From: Candolleomyces eurysporus
Taxonomy: Eukaryota; Basidiomycota; Agaricomycetes; Agaricales; Psathyrellaceae
DNA: 64,000 nt
Assembly (NCBI GenBank): GCA_027579435.1
Contig: JANBPK010000922.1
Span: forward strand, 62,001-126,000
Direction: 5' to 3'
Shown here: positions 34,148 to 43,900 of the stretch, piece after piece
Position numbering within the stretch: position 1 is the stretch's first letter
How the letters are laid out: each line of letters begins with the position of its first letter
Position numbers and translations under genes: made by a program
The notes under the pieces: generated by a model
Databases searched by the model: none
The model's input: the letters and a program-made list of their open reading frames with translations, nothing else
Told to the model about the DNA's origin: nothing

Positions 34148-35401
34148 CTCTGCCCCAGTGAGAACCCCGCCTGGACCCATGATGGTCAATCGTGACCCAT
34201 CGGTGAGACAGTGACCCATCATGGCCCATGATGAGAACTTCATCACCGATATTCTTTCTACACGACCATCATGACCTATCGTGCAATCTCCACCATCCCA
34301 TGTAATATGCGTATCCAATACCCTATTCAATACTCAATACCAACACTTTCCTATCAATTTTCACGAATTCCAGTATGTTCAATGCACGGTGAAAGTACTC
34401 AGTTTACAGTATGTTGTTTCTGGGCCCCGTGGAATTGTGGGTTTGCACAATGATCATCCTTTGCTCTTCCTGTCATCGCTCCTCCCGCATCTATCATGTC
34501 TGACAACTCCTTTGACCTCCTGCAAGGCGATTTCTGCTCCGATCCCCTGTCGAGTCCCAGCAACCCTAGATTCAGTAATGGCGGGACCACGCTTGCCGAG
34601 GAATCACCGGTCACCGATTACGCATCGAGGCAGCGCCTATCACGCTGGGCACGGTAACCCACAAGGGCGTTCCAAGGGAGCAACAGGTGAGGGCAAGAGC
34701 GATTTCCAGCAGCTAACAACACCACTGAGTGCCATGGGAAGCGTGGCTGGGGCCAGGGGCGCAGCACTTAAAGCTGCGGCAGCCTCGAACCAAGCCTGAA
34801 TCCGTTTTTCAGTATGTGCTTTTCTCGTGCTTTTTTTGCTTCTGCTTCGAGAGTGATTTGACGTCGTTTTGATGCTCTGACTGACAGCTCTCCTCTTAGG
34901 CTGTCTGAATCGAATCCTTTCTGTCGTAGCAAATTGTAACTGTGAGTGCCACTTTTCCTCCCAGCTTCTACTCAATCTCACTTCGCTTTCTTGCCGCCCT
35001 GCTTGTACTACATCAATTGCTAGAACGTGGTCTGGGGAACAGACTGGACGCAGCAGAAGGAATAAATCCAACATAGTTTTAGGACATGTGTACCATATTA
35101 TCACGGTGAAAATCCAGATGCGATACCTATTCCTACAGGTCACGATGGAGCACGAATGAGGACCTGGATATCGAGCGATATATTTGAACAAATAAAACAG
35201 AGACTGTATCGTGGCCCATCGTGCTCGGTATATTGAGCACGATGAAGCCAGATGAGCAACGATAGGTCACGATTGAGTGTCCCATGATCGTGACTGACGA
35301 GGACCCACCTTGCTCGATCGTGCGTTTTTCAAAACCGAAAAACGCACGATGGACCACGGCTGGTCATCATGGGTCCAGGTGGGGTTCTCACTGGGGCTCT
35401 G
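34148..35401. mobile_element. Non-autonomous DNA transposon with terminal inverted repeats and 5-bp target duplication
   Basis: The element proper is 34153-35396 (1,244 bases). Its ends are inverted copies: 34153-34184 and 35365-35396 match over 32 bases with one mismatch, starting CCCCAGTGAGAACCCC. It is flanked by CTCTG at 34148-34152 and 35397-35401. The related unoccupied site at 22990-23020 has one equivalent of CTCTG (CCCTG), and the outer flanks (GATTGTGG and AAGCC-CCAGCTG) join up there. Subterminal regions are rich in short motifs such as TGACCCATCG and CCCATGATG. A short plus-strand frame, 34496-34657 (53 codons), starts MSDNSFDLLQGDF and ends at a TAA that could also be a splice donor (GTAACC). 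No transposase is present. The superfamily is uncertain; a 5-bp duplication is uncommon. Confidence 0.85.
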
Positions 35402-35480
35402 CGCTCAAGCCACTACCAGCTGTGGTCGGATTGCGTTCAGTCTACTCCGATCAACACCGTCATCACCCCGCCCTGGCGGA

Positions 35481-35686
35481 ATGGTTATCCCAGAATCCGA
35501 TCTACAGATTGCACAATTCGAGAAAACTCAGGCCTCTCGTCGATCTCTCAAGGTGTCGGAATGCCCACTTACCCATCCACCCGAAGCTGGACAGCTTGGT
35601 TCAATTCCCGTAGTAACGAAATCGACTCGGAGACTCTTTCTCGGATGTTAGCTCTAGCTAAAAACGGTTTGTGGGACAGGTTCTGA
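35481..35686 (+). pseudogene. F-box gene deletion derivative, copy 2
   Basis: The start (ATGGTTATCCCAGAATCCGA) matches the F-box gene 5' end. At about 35580 it jumps to the 3' end (CGAAGCTGGACAG), giving the same deletion join as at 23255. Unlike the first derivative it keeps the natural 3' end through the stop (SETLSRMLALAKNGLWDRF in a shifted frame) and part of the 3' flank. Confidence 0.8.
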
Positions 35687-36903
35687 ACCAACAATAATTA
35701 TAGTCATGCACACATTTTTGATGCTACACGGTAGGCAGCTTTTGGTTCCGTGAGCGAGACAATTGGCGATCTGAAAGTTGCTGTGCGTTTGAATCAAGCA
35801 CCTTTATGTACTTATTCCATCAAACAGTTTACTGTAGTCAGGCTTGGAGGGTTCATTAACGTTCATTCCTTCAACTACTCTGTTGAACTCGAGGGGTAGA
35901 CCTTCTGTACAAATAAAGCGGAGTGAGAAGAGACGAGCCAGACGAAAGCCTCAGGTGAGCACGCCTAACAGGGTCTACCACAAGCCACCAAGCTTGAAGC
36001 GTGAGTCGAGCAGAACTCGTAATCAGGGATCTACTCAAGCCATAACGCGTATACCAGACTTACTGGCGTGCTCTTTTTCTATCTATGACTTCTGTATCTA
36101 GCAAAGATCCGGCTCAAATCAGCCTCAAACAGCCTACATATGTCGCCCAACTCCCAGAAATCGTGTCCATTATCTCCCTGTTTTATCATTCGGTATCTCG
36201 GAGATCCGGAGACGAATTTGAACCATGGGTGAAAGAATCTCAATAGATAGTGATCAACCGTAGGCCTAGCGGAAAGTGGCACTGATTCAGAAGCGACTCC
36301 CATCCAACTTGAAAAGGCCCTGCCTTGGTCAGGAAGATACTAGGTGCGGATACCCCCTTCCGGGCTGTTGACCTTCGAGTGCTCCACTATACGGGGGCCC
36401 ATCCCAGCCGACCTCTTGTTTTTTTTTNCCAGTCTTGGTGAACGCTCGTTCATTACCCGGTAGCCCTCTCTACTTTCAACGGCTTTCGTACTTACTGGCC
36501 AACCTACTTTAGCAACCGTAGCCGTCTTAGGACAAGCGTTTCGCCAACAAGTCAATCACAACGCAAGCCCCAGGCCGAACGATTGTGCTTTCCGCTAGGA
36601 GTGTTGGTGCCAATGACATGCTGGAATGCCGTTTATGCCATGTACACATTTCAATCCAATACTAGCTGAGGATCTTTCGGAGTTGCAACCTGAGGAAGGC
36701 TGGATACTTAGTACCCCCTTTCTTTGATCAGATTACTATTCCAAGACATCCTTTAGAGTTCGTGATCTCGGAGGTCTCTTTCTGAACCACACAACCACCG
36801 ACTCCTTGCCTTCCTCCCACTTTCTCTACACCCCGAACCCTCGCTAACGCATTCTTCAACATCTCAAGACCAATCAAGCGAAGCCTTGGTGTCTTGGGTC
36901 GCA
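35687..36903. repeat. F-box 3' flank, interspersed repeat copy 2 and unassigned DNA
   Basis: 35690-35790 resembles the 3' flank of the intact F-box gene at 38620-38720 (TTATAGTTATGCACACATTTT-like). 35836-36022 is the second copy of the repeat at 23312-23486. From 36023 to about 36850 nothing is recognised; an N at 36428 follows a T run. The last 50 bases should hold the promoter of the F-box gene. Confidence 0.55.
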
Positions 36904-38613
36904 ATGATTATCCAAGAATTCGATTCACAGATTGCACAACTCGAGAAAGCTCTTGCCGATCTTAAACGGCGTCGGAATGCCCACTTACCCATCCACCAAC
37001 TTCTCCCGCCGGAAATCCTTGTAGAAATCTTCTCCTTTGCGTCTGGTCTAGACGACAGCTTGGCAGAACGCCAAAGATCAGACCATCCGTCCGTCCGGAC
37101 TCCAGCCTTGCTCTGCCACGTCTGCCACTCCTGGAGAGCGCTCATATTCGGGAGTTCATGGCTATGGGCGAATGTCTACTTCGGCCCGAAAACAACAACG
37201 AACATGGTCGACTTCGTTACACAGAACGCGGGGAACGCGCTCCTGTATGTGCAATGTGATGCGGCTCTCCGGCCACCAGTCGTTCGTCAAGCAAAGAAGA
37301 TCCTGTGCAATGCCTCCCGGCTGAAATCCGTCGTCATCAATCTCCAATCCATGACCAGGCACGACGGAAGGACCTTGATTGGCATGTTATCCCGCGGTGC
37401 AGTTGGGAGCGCAGACAATCTGGAGTACCTCAAAATCGCAGGTGGCCATCACTTTGCAGACCGTTTTGAGCACCCACTTGCCGGCGGAGTGCCCAGCCTT
37501 CGCTACTTGGAACTAGCTCAGTTCTGGGTTCCTTGGACGTCTCATCTCCTTCAAGCAACGCGCTTAACCCATCTCCTCATGCGCCCTGCACCTCCACCAA
37601 CATCGGAGTTCTACGATTTCCTCCGTCGCGTTCCTCATCTCAAAACCCTCCGCCTTCAATTTACCCACGAAGGGGTTGAAACCTCCCCCTACGATACCGA
37701 ATCCAGGATTCAGCTTCACTCACTCGAATCGCTTGAGCTTTCAGGCACGCCTCATATACTGTGCGGTCTGTTAGGGCGAGTGGGGATCTCTCCGAACAAT
37801 CTTTCGCGCCTTGTGCTCGATGTCTTCATACCCGACCATGTCGAAACGGCAGGCATCGACCAATTCCTCTTGGCCTGGAGACACGCCATTGGAAATCAAC
37901 ATCGAGACCCTATTTCGCCTGAATGCATTCGGCTCTCGACGACAGAGTCTATCAAAGGCGAATGGACGTACGGCTTTGCTATCCAGGCATGGGATAGCCG
38001 TTATCAGAACGTATCATCGTCGACATTGTTGGGTCTCAGGTATCGCGCCAAGACCGGGCTGGGTTACTCTCCATGGGCCAATATCAAGGTCCGATCCCCG
38101 GACGGACGATTCCTACCATATGGCGGATTCCCGTTCCCCAATACTGTCGCCCTTGAACGGCTTTGGCCCCTTGCGAACCTGCGCATCCTCATTCTCAGTA
38201 TTGATCTACCTTGGTCTTACTGGCCGGAGCTTGCCCTGTCGTTGGTTTTAGAAGCTATCCATATCCCCGCTGCCAACGTAGGTGGATTCGTGGAGTTTCT
38301 ACTGGAATCATGGTACCCACCACCCGCACCTGCTGGCTCGGAGGGTGTAGTACAGATACCTTTCCCCGCCCTTCGATTATTCATAGTCGGCGCCATGACA
38401 GACCATCAAAATTCGCTAGACAGGACACAGACTGCTCGGCGGGTGGTGGATGCTCTGGAGAAGCGCGTGCTGTTTTGTGGAGACTCCGCTCACGCTGAAT
38501 ATCCCCCGAAGCTGGACAGTTTGGAGTTCCATTCCTGTAGGGGTGAAATTGACTCGGAGACTCTTTCTCGGATGTCAGCTCTAGCTACAAACGTTTTGTG
38601 GGACAGCTTTTGA
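36904..38613 (+). CDS. F-box protein with LRR-like body (intact copy)
   Basis: A single-exon gene of 569 residues. Residues 3-23 form a short coiled coil (FDSQIAQLEKALADLKRRR). The F-box follows: LPPEILVEIFSFAS near residues 33-46 and, after a loop, CHVCHSWRALIFGSSWLW near residues 70-88, the pattern common in Agaricomycete F-box proteins. The remainder has irregular leucine-rich segments (SLRYLELAQF, HLKTLRLQFTH, SLESLELSGT, NLRILILSIDLPW) as expected for a substrate-recruiting LRR-like body. F-box proteins bind Skp1 and bring targets to SCF ubiquitin ligases; that is family knowledge. ATG at 36904 is the first in frame. This is the only intact one of four F-box-related copies in the window and the only one without a NACHT gene directly upstream. 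Confidence 0.88.
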   Translation: MIIQEFDSQIAQLEKALADLKRRRNAHLPIHQLLPPEILVEIFSFASGLDDSLAERQRSDHPSVRTPALLCHVCHSWRALIFGSSWLWANVYFGPKTTTNMVDFVTQNAGNALLYVQCDAALRPPVVRQAKKILCNASRLKSVVINLQSMTRHDGRTLIGMLSRGAVGSADNLEYLKIAGGHHFADRFEHPLAGGVPSLRYLELAQFWVPWTSHLLQATRLTHLLMRPAPPPTSEFYDFLRRVPHLKTLRLQFTHEGVETSPYDTESRIQLHSLESLELSGTPHILCGLLGRVGISPNNLSRLVLDVFIPDHVETAGIDQFLLAWRHAIGNQHRDPISPECIRLSTTESIKGEWTYGFAIQAWDSRYQNVSSSTLLGLRYRAKTGLGYSPWANIKVRSPDGRFLPYGGFPFPNTVALERLWPLANLRILILSIDLPWSYWPELALSLVLEAIHIPAANVGGFVEFLLESWYPPPAPAGSEGVVQIPFPALRLFIVGAMTDHQNSLDRTQTARRVVDALEKRVLFCGDSAHAEYPPKLDSLEFHSCRGEIDSETLSRMSALATNVLWDSF

Positions 38614-39061
38614 ACCAAGAATAATTATAGTTATGCACACATTTTGAACGCTACGCATTGACATCTCTCGACTTAGGAGTGAGACAATTAGTGATCAAGT
38701 TTTTGTGCGTTCGAGGAAGCACTGAGGAAGGCCGAAGGGGCGTAAATACCCTGTATAGTGTCTGGGCCCCGGCGTTGGCAGTGGGTATCGGTAAACGAGG
38801 ACGAATGCCGGTTTAGTTTGTTATGGGTGTTGCTTCAAGCAGGTGCTGCGATGAGGGCCAGGGTCCTGCAGGAGAGCGAGGGAACGAATCTTCACGGGAG
38901 CGCTGGTTGAAACCGAGCCAGCAGCGTCTGACACTGCGATGTACTGTCCGATGAATTCACCTCAGCTTCTTGAGGGATGCATAAAATCGTGATATAATTG
39001 GTATGTATTGTACGGTGTGCAAGCTCCTAGTAGGCTGTCGCGGTCTCGTGCAAGGGGGGTA
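38614..39061. other. Intergenic, convergent 3' ends
   Basis: Contains the F-box 3' flank, partly shared with 35690-35790. The rest is unassigned. No gene seen. Confidence 0.45.
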
Positions 39062-39868
39062 TTATACTGCACCGGACATTTCCGACTTGGGCAGTTTGAT
39101 ATTGACTTTGAGTGTGCCTGAAAGCAAGCAAAGCATTCGTCAGTCCTGGTTTATAGACGCGAGGGAGGAAGAAGAGGACATACACTGGGGTACTGCCGTG
39201 ATCTCTGGAACAACCGTCCCACTATACCCCATCGTTGACAGAATCCCTCTCACAACTCCAGCAGGAAACGTCGCGTACAGCTTTGCTTTCCGTATCGTCT
39301 CTGGTCGGCCAAGGTACGAGCTGACGCGCAGTATGGGCTTGAACATCGCGTCGGACAATTGGAACATCCCTCTCCGATTCGTCCGCAGATTATCCACCTG
39401 CTTGTCGAACAGAGCTACCCAGACGTCTTTGCAGATGAACTTCATGACCTCTAGTGTATCGTCGAATGGTTGGCGATGGGCGCAGAGGCGTTCTGCGAAG
39501 CATGATCCAACGTGCATTCCGATATTCTCGAGCCGCGAGCGTAGAGGCTCGTCTTCCTCGTCTACTAATGCGCTCTTGGGTCGATTCGACGTTAGACTCG
39601 TTGTTGAGTCTCGTGGACCTGGAGCTGTCGAAGCCTTCTTGGAAGAAGCTTGCGTTGGCGCTTGTGTGGGGATTAGGCCAGCTTCGAGCATCTCGTTCTC
39701 GATGCGTTTCGTTCGAGCTGTTGCAAATGCTGCTGATTCGCGGAGGGTAGAGGTCATTTCGACGAGGAAGTAGTCGAATGCGACGCCATCTACGAGCTTT
39801 ATTGGGGGATCAGAGAGGGTAGCAAGTGATATTGGCGCTATTGAAGAGGTAGAAGCTCGCGAGGCCAT
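39062..39868 (-). CDS. TRS33: TRAPP complex subunit TRAPPC6/Trs33
   Basis: Two exons, 39868-39184 and 39117-39062, give 246 residues; the intron starts GTATGT and ends TTTCAG. The C-terminal two thirds carry the Bet3-fold signature of the Trs33/TRAPPC6 family: FAERL, EVMKFICKDVWVALFDKQVDNLRTNRRG, FPAGVVRGILSTMGYSGTV and a final strand reading QCTLKVNIKL. The N-terminus has an extra Ser/Thr/Ala-rich insert (about residues 65-100) between the first helix and the rest, common in fungal orthologs. TRAPP complexes act as tethers and Rab activators in ER-to-Golgi and Golgi traffic. A decayed copy of the N-terminal part lies at 48287-48500. Confidence 0.93.
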
Positions 39869-40846
39869 CGTGATAGTGGTGGTTAAATGCTGAATACTGG
39901 ATGCTGATGTACACAGTGCAGTCCCGTGGTGATCGAGTTTATCTTATCTTATCTACCTGCAATCGCTCCTCGATCTGTGTCGCTGTCAATTTCGTGGATT
40001 TTTCGTTCATGCCGTCTCGACGACGAGTCAATCCTTTCCTGTGTCCTCGCAGAGATACACCTAATAGGGTGGGCAGATTCATGTGAACCTTCAAAATGCC
40101 ACGCTCACCTTACTACCATGGTACCAAGGACCTCAGCCTGTTGAAATTGTCTGTGGTTGCCGTCAACGATCTTTCCAACTCTTTGACTCATCACCTCGTA
40201 GACGACTGCCACAATAACGTTGGAGCTGGAGGCTGAAGGGAATTAATAACCTCATGCCCCGCCGTCAACGTCAACTGGGACACAGCATCATCGTGGGCAA
40301 TGAAGGCAGCACCAGCCGAGACATAGCCGGCCCTGCAACAGCTAACAACCGATTTTCTGGTATGTGTTCAGCTTGGCCTTTGGCCTTTGAAGAGAAGGAG
40401 TTATCTGCTGCTTACATTCAGCATTATCGAACCATTCTTTGGACGGCAAGTTGCGTCGATCCTGTACCGAACTGCCCCTGTCCGAAGTTCTCAGGTACTT
40501 ACCCATGATCTATGATCATATTTCAAAGCCAGCGGCGACTTCAACAGTGTGTTCTTGTGTGGGTGTGTGCGTAGGGGAGCTTACAAGGCAGTTACCAGGT
40601 GCCTTGACAGATGCGCTGGAAATGGCAGTGAACTTCCTTGAACTGCCTTGTGTTTTAGCATTGCTGTTGGTATCAGCCGTTACGACACCGGGCGACAGCG
40701 ACAGTTGATAAACTGGACATGTTCAGTCCCGTCCTCACTACCATCTACCATTGGTCAGGTGGACAATAAGCGGTATCCTAAACGTCCTACCCGATTCCGA
40801 CATTGACGCGTCGGCAAGGATTCTTGCGATCTGCCACTTGGGCACT
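39869..40846. promoter_or_regulatory. Divergent upstream region between TRAPPC6 and helicase gene 1
   Basis: About 1 kb with no coding sequence recognised. Parts recur upstream of the other helicase copies: TATCTTATCT at about 39947 and 45412, a block with CGATCCTGTACCGAACTG at about 40458 and 46197, and GACAGCTGA/GACAACT-type sequence before each promoter. The region was therefore duplicated together with the helicase genes. Confidence 0.55.
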
Positions 40847-40853
40847 TATAAAA
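40847..40853 (+). promoter_or_regulatory. TATA box of helicase gene 1
   Basis: TATAAAA in the context GGCACTTATAAAAGC, 109 bases before the ATG. Helicase gene 4 has the same context at 58564 (GGGCACCTATAAAAGC); the pseudogene copy near 46598 reads GAACACTTAAGACGG and has lost the box. Confidence 0.75.
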
Positions 40854-40955
40854 GCTGCAACTTCCGTTCAACCTGCCATTCACCCAGGTCTGTTACCCAA
40901 GCTGCACGCTTCCTCAAGCGGCCCGTCCCTCAGCTGAACGCACAGACCACTGACG

Positions 40956-43900
40956 ATGCTTGGTATAGGTTCCCTCCTCCATATGGAACCCAACCGTCGC
41001 ACCACCATCGCCTTGGGCCTACAGCGCCCGGTGGCGCTGATCCCTCCTGCAAAGACTCCGCCTAACAGCAAGTTGGGCGCCAAACGCACATCGGTGCCTT
41101 CCTCTCTCAAGCATGGAGGCCCTAAATCACCCTTGACCCCTCCACGGTCCACGAACCGCAAGTCTGCTACGTATGGTAGTACGCGTGCCTTCGCGAACAA
41201 GAACAAAGCTGCTGCGGTCCAGCCTGCTCCTCCGAACACGATGGCTACTGGAAAGTCGAAGAACGAAGCGATTTATATCCCCAGCGATCCCGAGTCAGAC
41301 GAAGAGGAAAACGGCGACAGCGTCATCTTTTTGGGGGCAAGAGGTTTCGAAGGTCTGGACGTGTCGAATTTTGTTCAAGGGACTACGAAGAAAGTGGCCT
41401 CCGGGAAGTCGAAGAATGAAGCGATCTATATCCCCAACGACTCCGAGTCAGACGACGAGGAAAGCGATGACAGCATCGTCTTTTTGGGGGCAAGAACCTT
41501 CCAAGTTATGGAAGTGTCGAGGCTTGTTCAAGGAACTACGAACAGGGCGGCCACCGGGAAGTCGAAGCATGAAGCGATCTGTATCCCCAGCGACTCCGAA
41601 CCAGACGAAGAGGAAGACGATGACAGCGTCGTTGAATACATTCCTCAGGAAACTCCATCTAGACTTCCTCGTCGAGCACCACGCTCAGGATCTAGGCCTG
41701 TCACGCAGATGCTCGTGCCGCCATTTGATTTGGTTAGGATTTCCTTAATAAAGGAGAAGAGGTACTTACAGCATTGGATGTAGACCGCTGTTGTAGACCA
41801 ACAAGCGCCTTCCTCCAGTTCGAGGGCTCTCAAGTCACCGTCACCTTTCGCTCGCGGCTCAGAGCCGCTCACACCCCAGCAAACTGAGAAAAATCCAGTA
41901 GCCAATGCAAACGCCACCTGCATCTCCAGGTCACTGAATGTTCTCGTGAGCAGTGGGCCACTTACGCCCGCTCAGGTGAGCTTCGTTTCGTCGTATGAAA
42001 AAAAAGCGTTGCGAAATGGGCACTGACACCCCTCCAAGACTCCAGCAGGAAAGGGAAAGAGGATATGCAACTCAAGGAGTGAAGAGGAAGAAGAGGAGAT
42101 AATCCTCCTTCCTTCTCCTCCACCTTCGAACCCAATGTCACGAAATCGACGCATCGCGCAGCAGACTGCCATTAGCCCATTTCAACCCGCGGCTCCTCAA
42201 ACTCCACCTCGAGCTGCTGCTGCTTCCGCTACGTTAGGTTCAGCTCGACCACCCGCGAACGTCAACCCTCAGCACCTCCCAAGCCCTTTCTGCCAACATC
42301 CATCATCTGTTCCTCAGCATGTAGACAGAATGGAGCGCGACGCGCCAAGTAACGCAGAGCCAGAAAACCCGAACCAGGATGAACAAAACGCCGACCTGAA
42401 TGAAACAGAACCCATCACCAATCCTCGGTTCCCAGAATCCGAAATTTCGTCCCACCTTACTCGGCTCTGGAAGAGCCTTGTACTCGAAAGGCTCCCCTGG
42501 TGCCTTGACACCCCTGAAGGGCGACTATGTAAACTCCCAAACGGGGACCATTTGACCTGGTTCCAAACAAGAGACTTTGTTAAGATTCTATGGGGCCAGG
42601 TGGGGCGACATTACCTGCGAATGACTGGACATGGGGCATATGCAGATGCAATGGTACAGGGCAACCTGTTGCACTATGAAATGGGGTGCGCTTTCTTGTT
42701 TATTTCGATGACTGAATTGACTCTGATTGTTAAAATCCGATTTGCATGTACAGACTGGGAAAGACGCATGTTGCGGTAGCAGTCCTTATTTACAGCCGAC
42801 GGTTCAGGATCGAGATCAACAAACAATTGGGCCTCAATATTCCTTTGAAACCTGATTTGTGTGTATCCCTTCTCTCTGTGACTCATCGGGTTCTGATCTG
42901 GTGTTTCGTAGGATTATTGCCCCACGTTCCACTCACTCTCATTGGGCGGACCATATCAACCGGCTCTCCGGCCAAGAATTGACTGTCGAGATACTACAGG
43001 GTGGAGAGAAACGTACGTCGAGTCTCGAAAGTCATACGTACGGCTACTGATCGCACTTTATCATGATGCAGCTGTGTTCAGCAATGCCGATGTAATTGTG
43101 CGTGATTTCGCAGTGCGCTAAAGCGATATTTTTTGAGCAGACTATTCATCCAATTTTGATATTTGTAGATCACTACCATCGACACCGCGCGAAACCATTA
43201 CTCTCGCCTTCTCGCTTGTCTCCACACATTCCAAGATCGGGCAAAGGTTGACGAGCGTTTAGCCAGACTGGGTTGGGATGGGGTTATCAAGCATTCTAAC
43301 GAGCTAAAGGAACAGGCGTTCCTCGCAATTCAACCTTTCAATTCGATGACTATCGGTGAGGACCTCGCCTGCCTATCCCTCGGTCTAAGAGTGCTTACAA
43401 TGAAATGTGCTGCCCCTACTAGACGAGTGTCAAGTGATACCCAACTGCAGAACACAAAGCGGACGGACCGTCCTCAGCCTGAACACTGACAATGTTCTGG
43501 AACTGAGCGGTACCCCCGCTCAGGGCTCTCTCGATGACCTTCAAATCCACTTCACTCTCATGGCGATACATGCCTCTCGAAGGAAAGATTTTAGCGAACT
43601 TGAGAGGAAGCATTGGGACTTGGATTCAGACTCCCTTGAGTGTGATCCCCGGACAGTGAACCCTAAGGATGTGCTTGATTTCGTCGACGCGCAAAGGTTT
43701 CCGGTACGTCACTCCCTCGTATCACCCCAAGAGATTTCAGAGGATTGGCCGAATTCTGACGTGTTTGTTGCTCTCGCAGTACACCCACCAGGAATGCATC
43801 ATCACGCGCAAAGCCATCTGTCCTGTGACAGGCAAAGCTCTTATCCCCATTACTCAGCTACATGAATACGTCGTCAAGACGCAGCGGAACCATGATCAGA

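Noticed and set aside
34281..34799. Protein-coding gene of 172 residues inside the transposon
   Set aside because: The frame begins in AT-rich subterminal repeats and has no domain. A shorter frame at 34496-34657 looks more protein-like and is mentioned as a possible remnant only.
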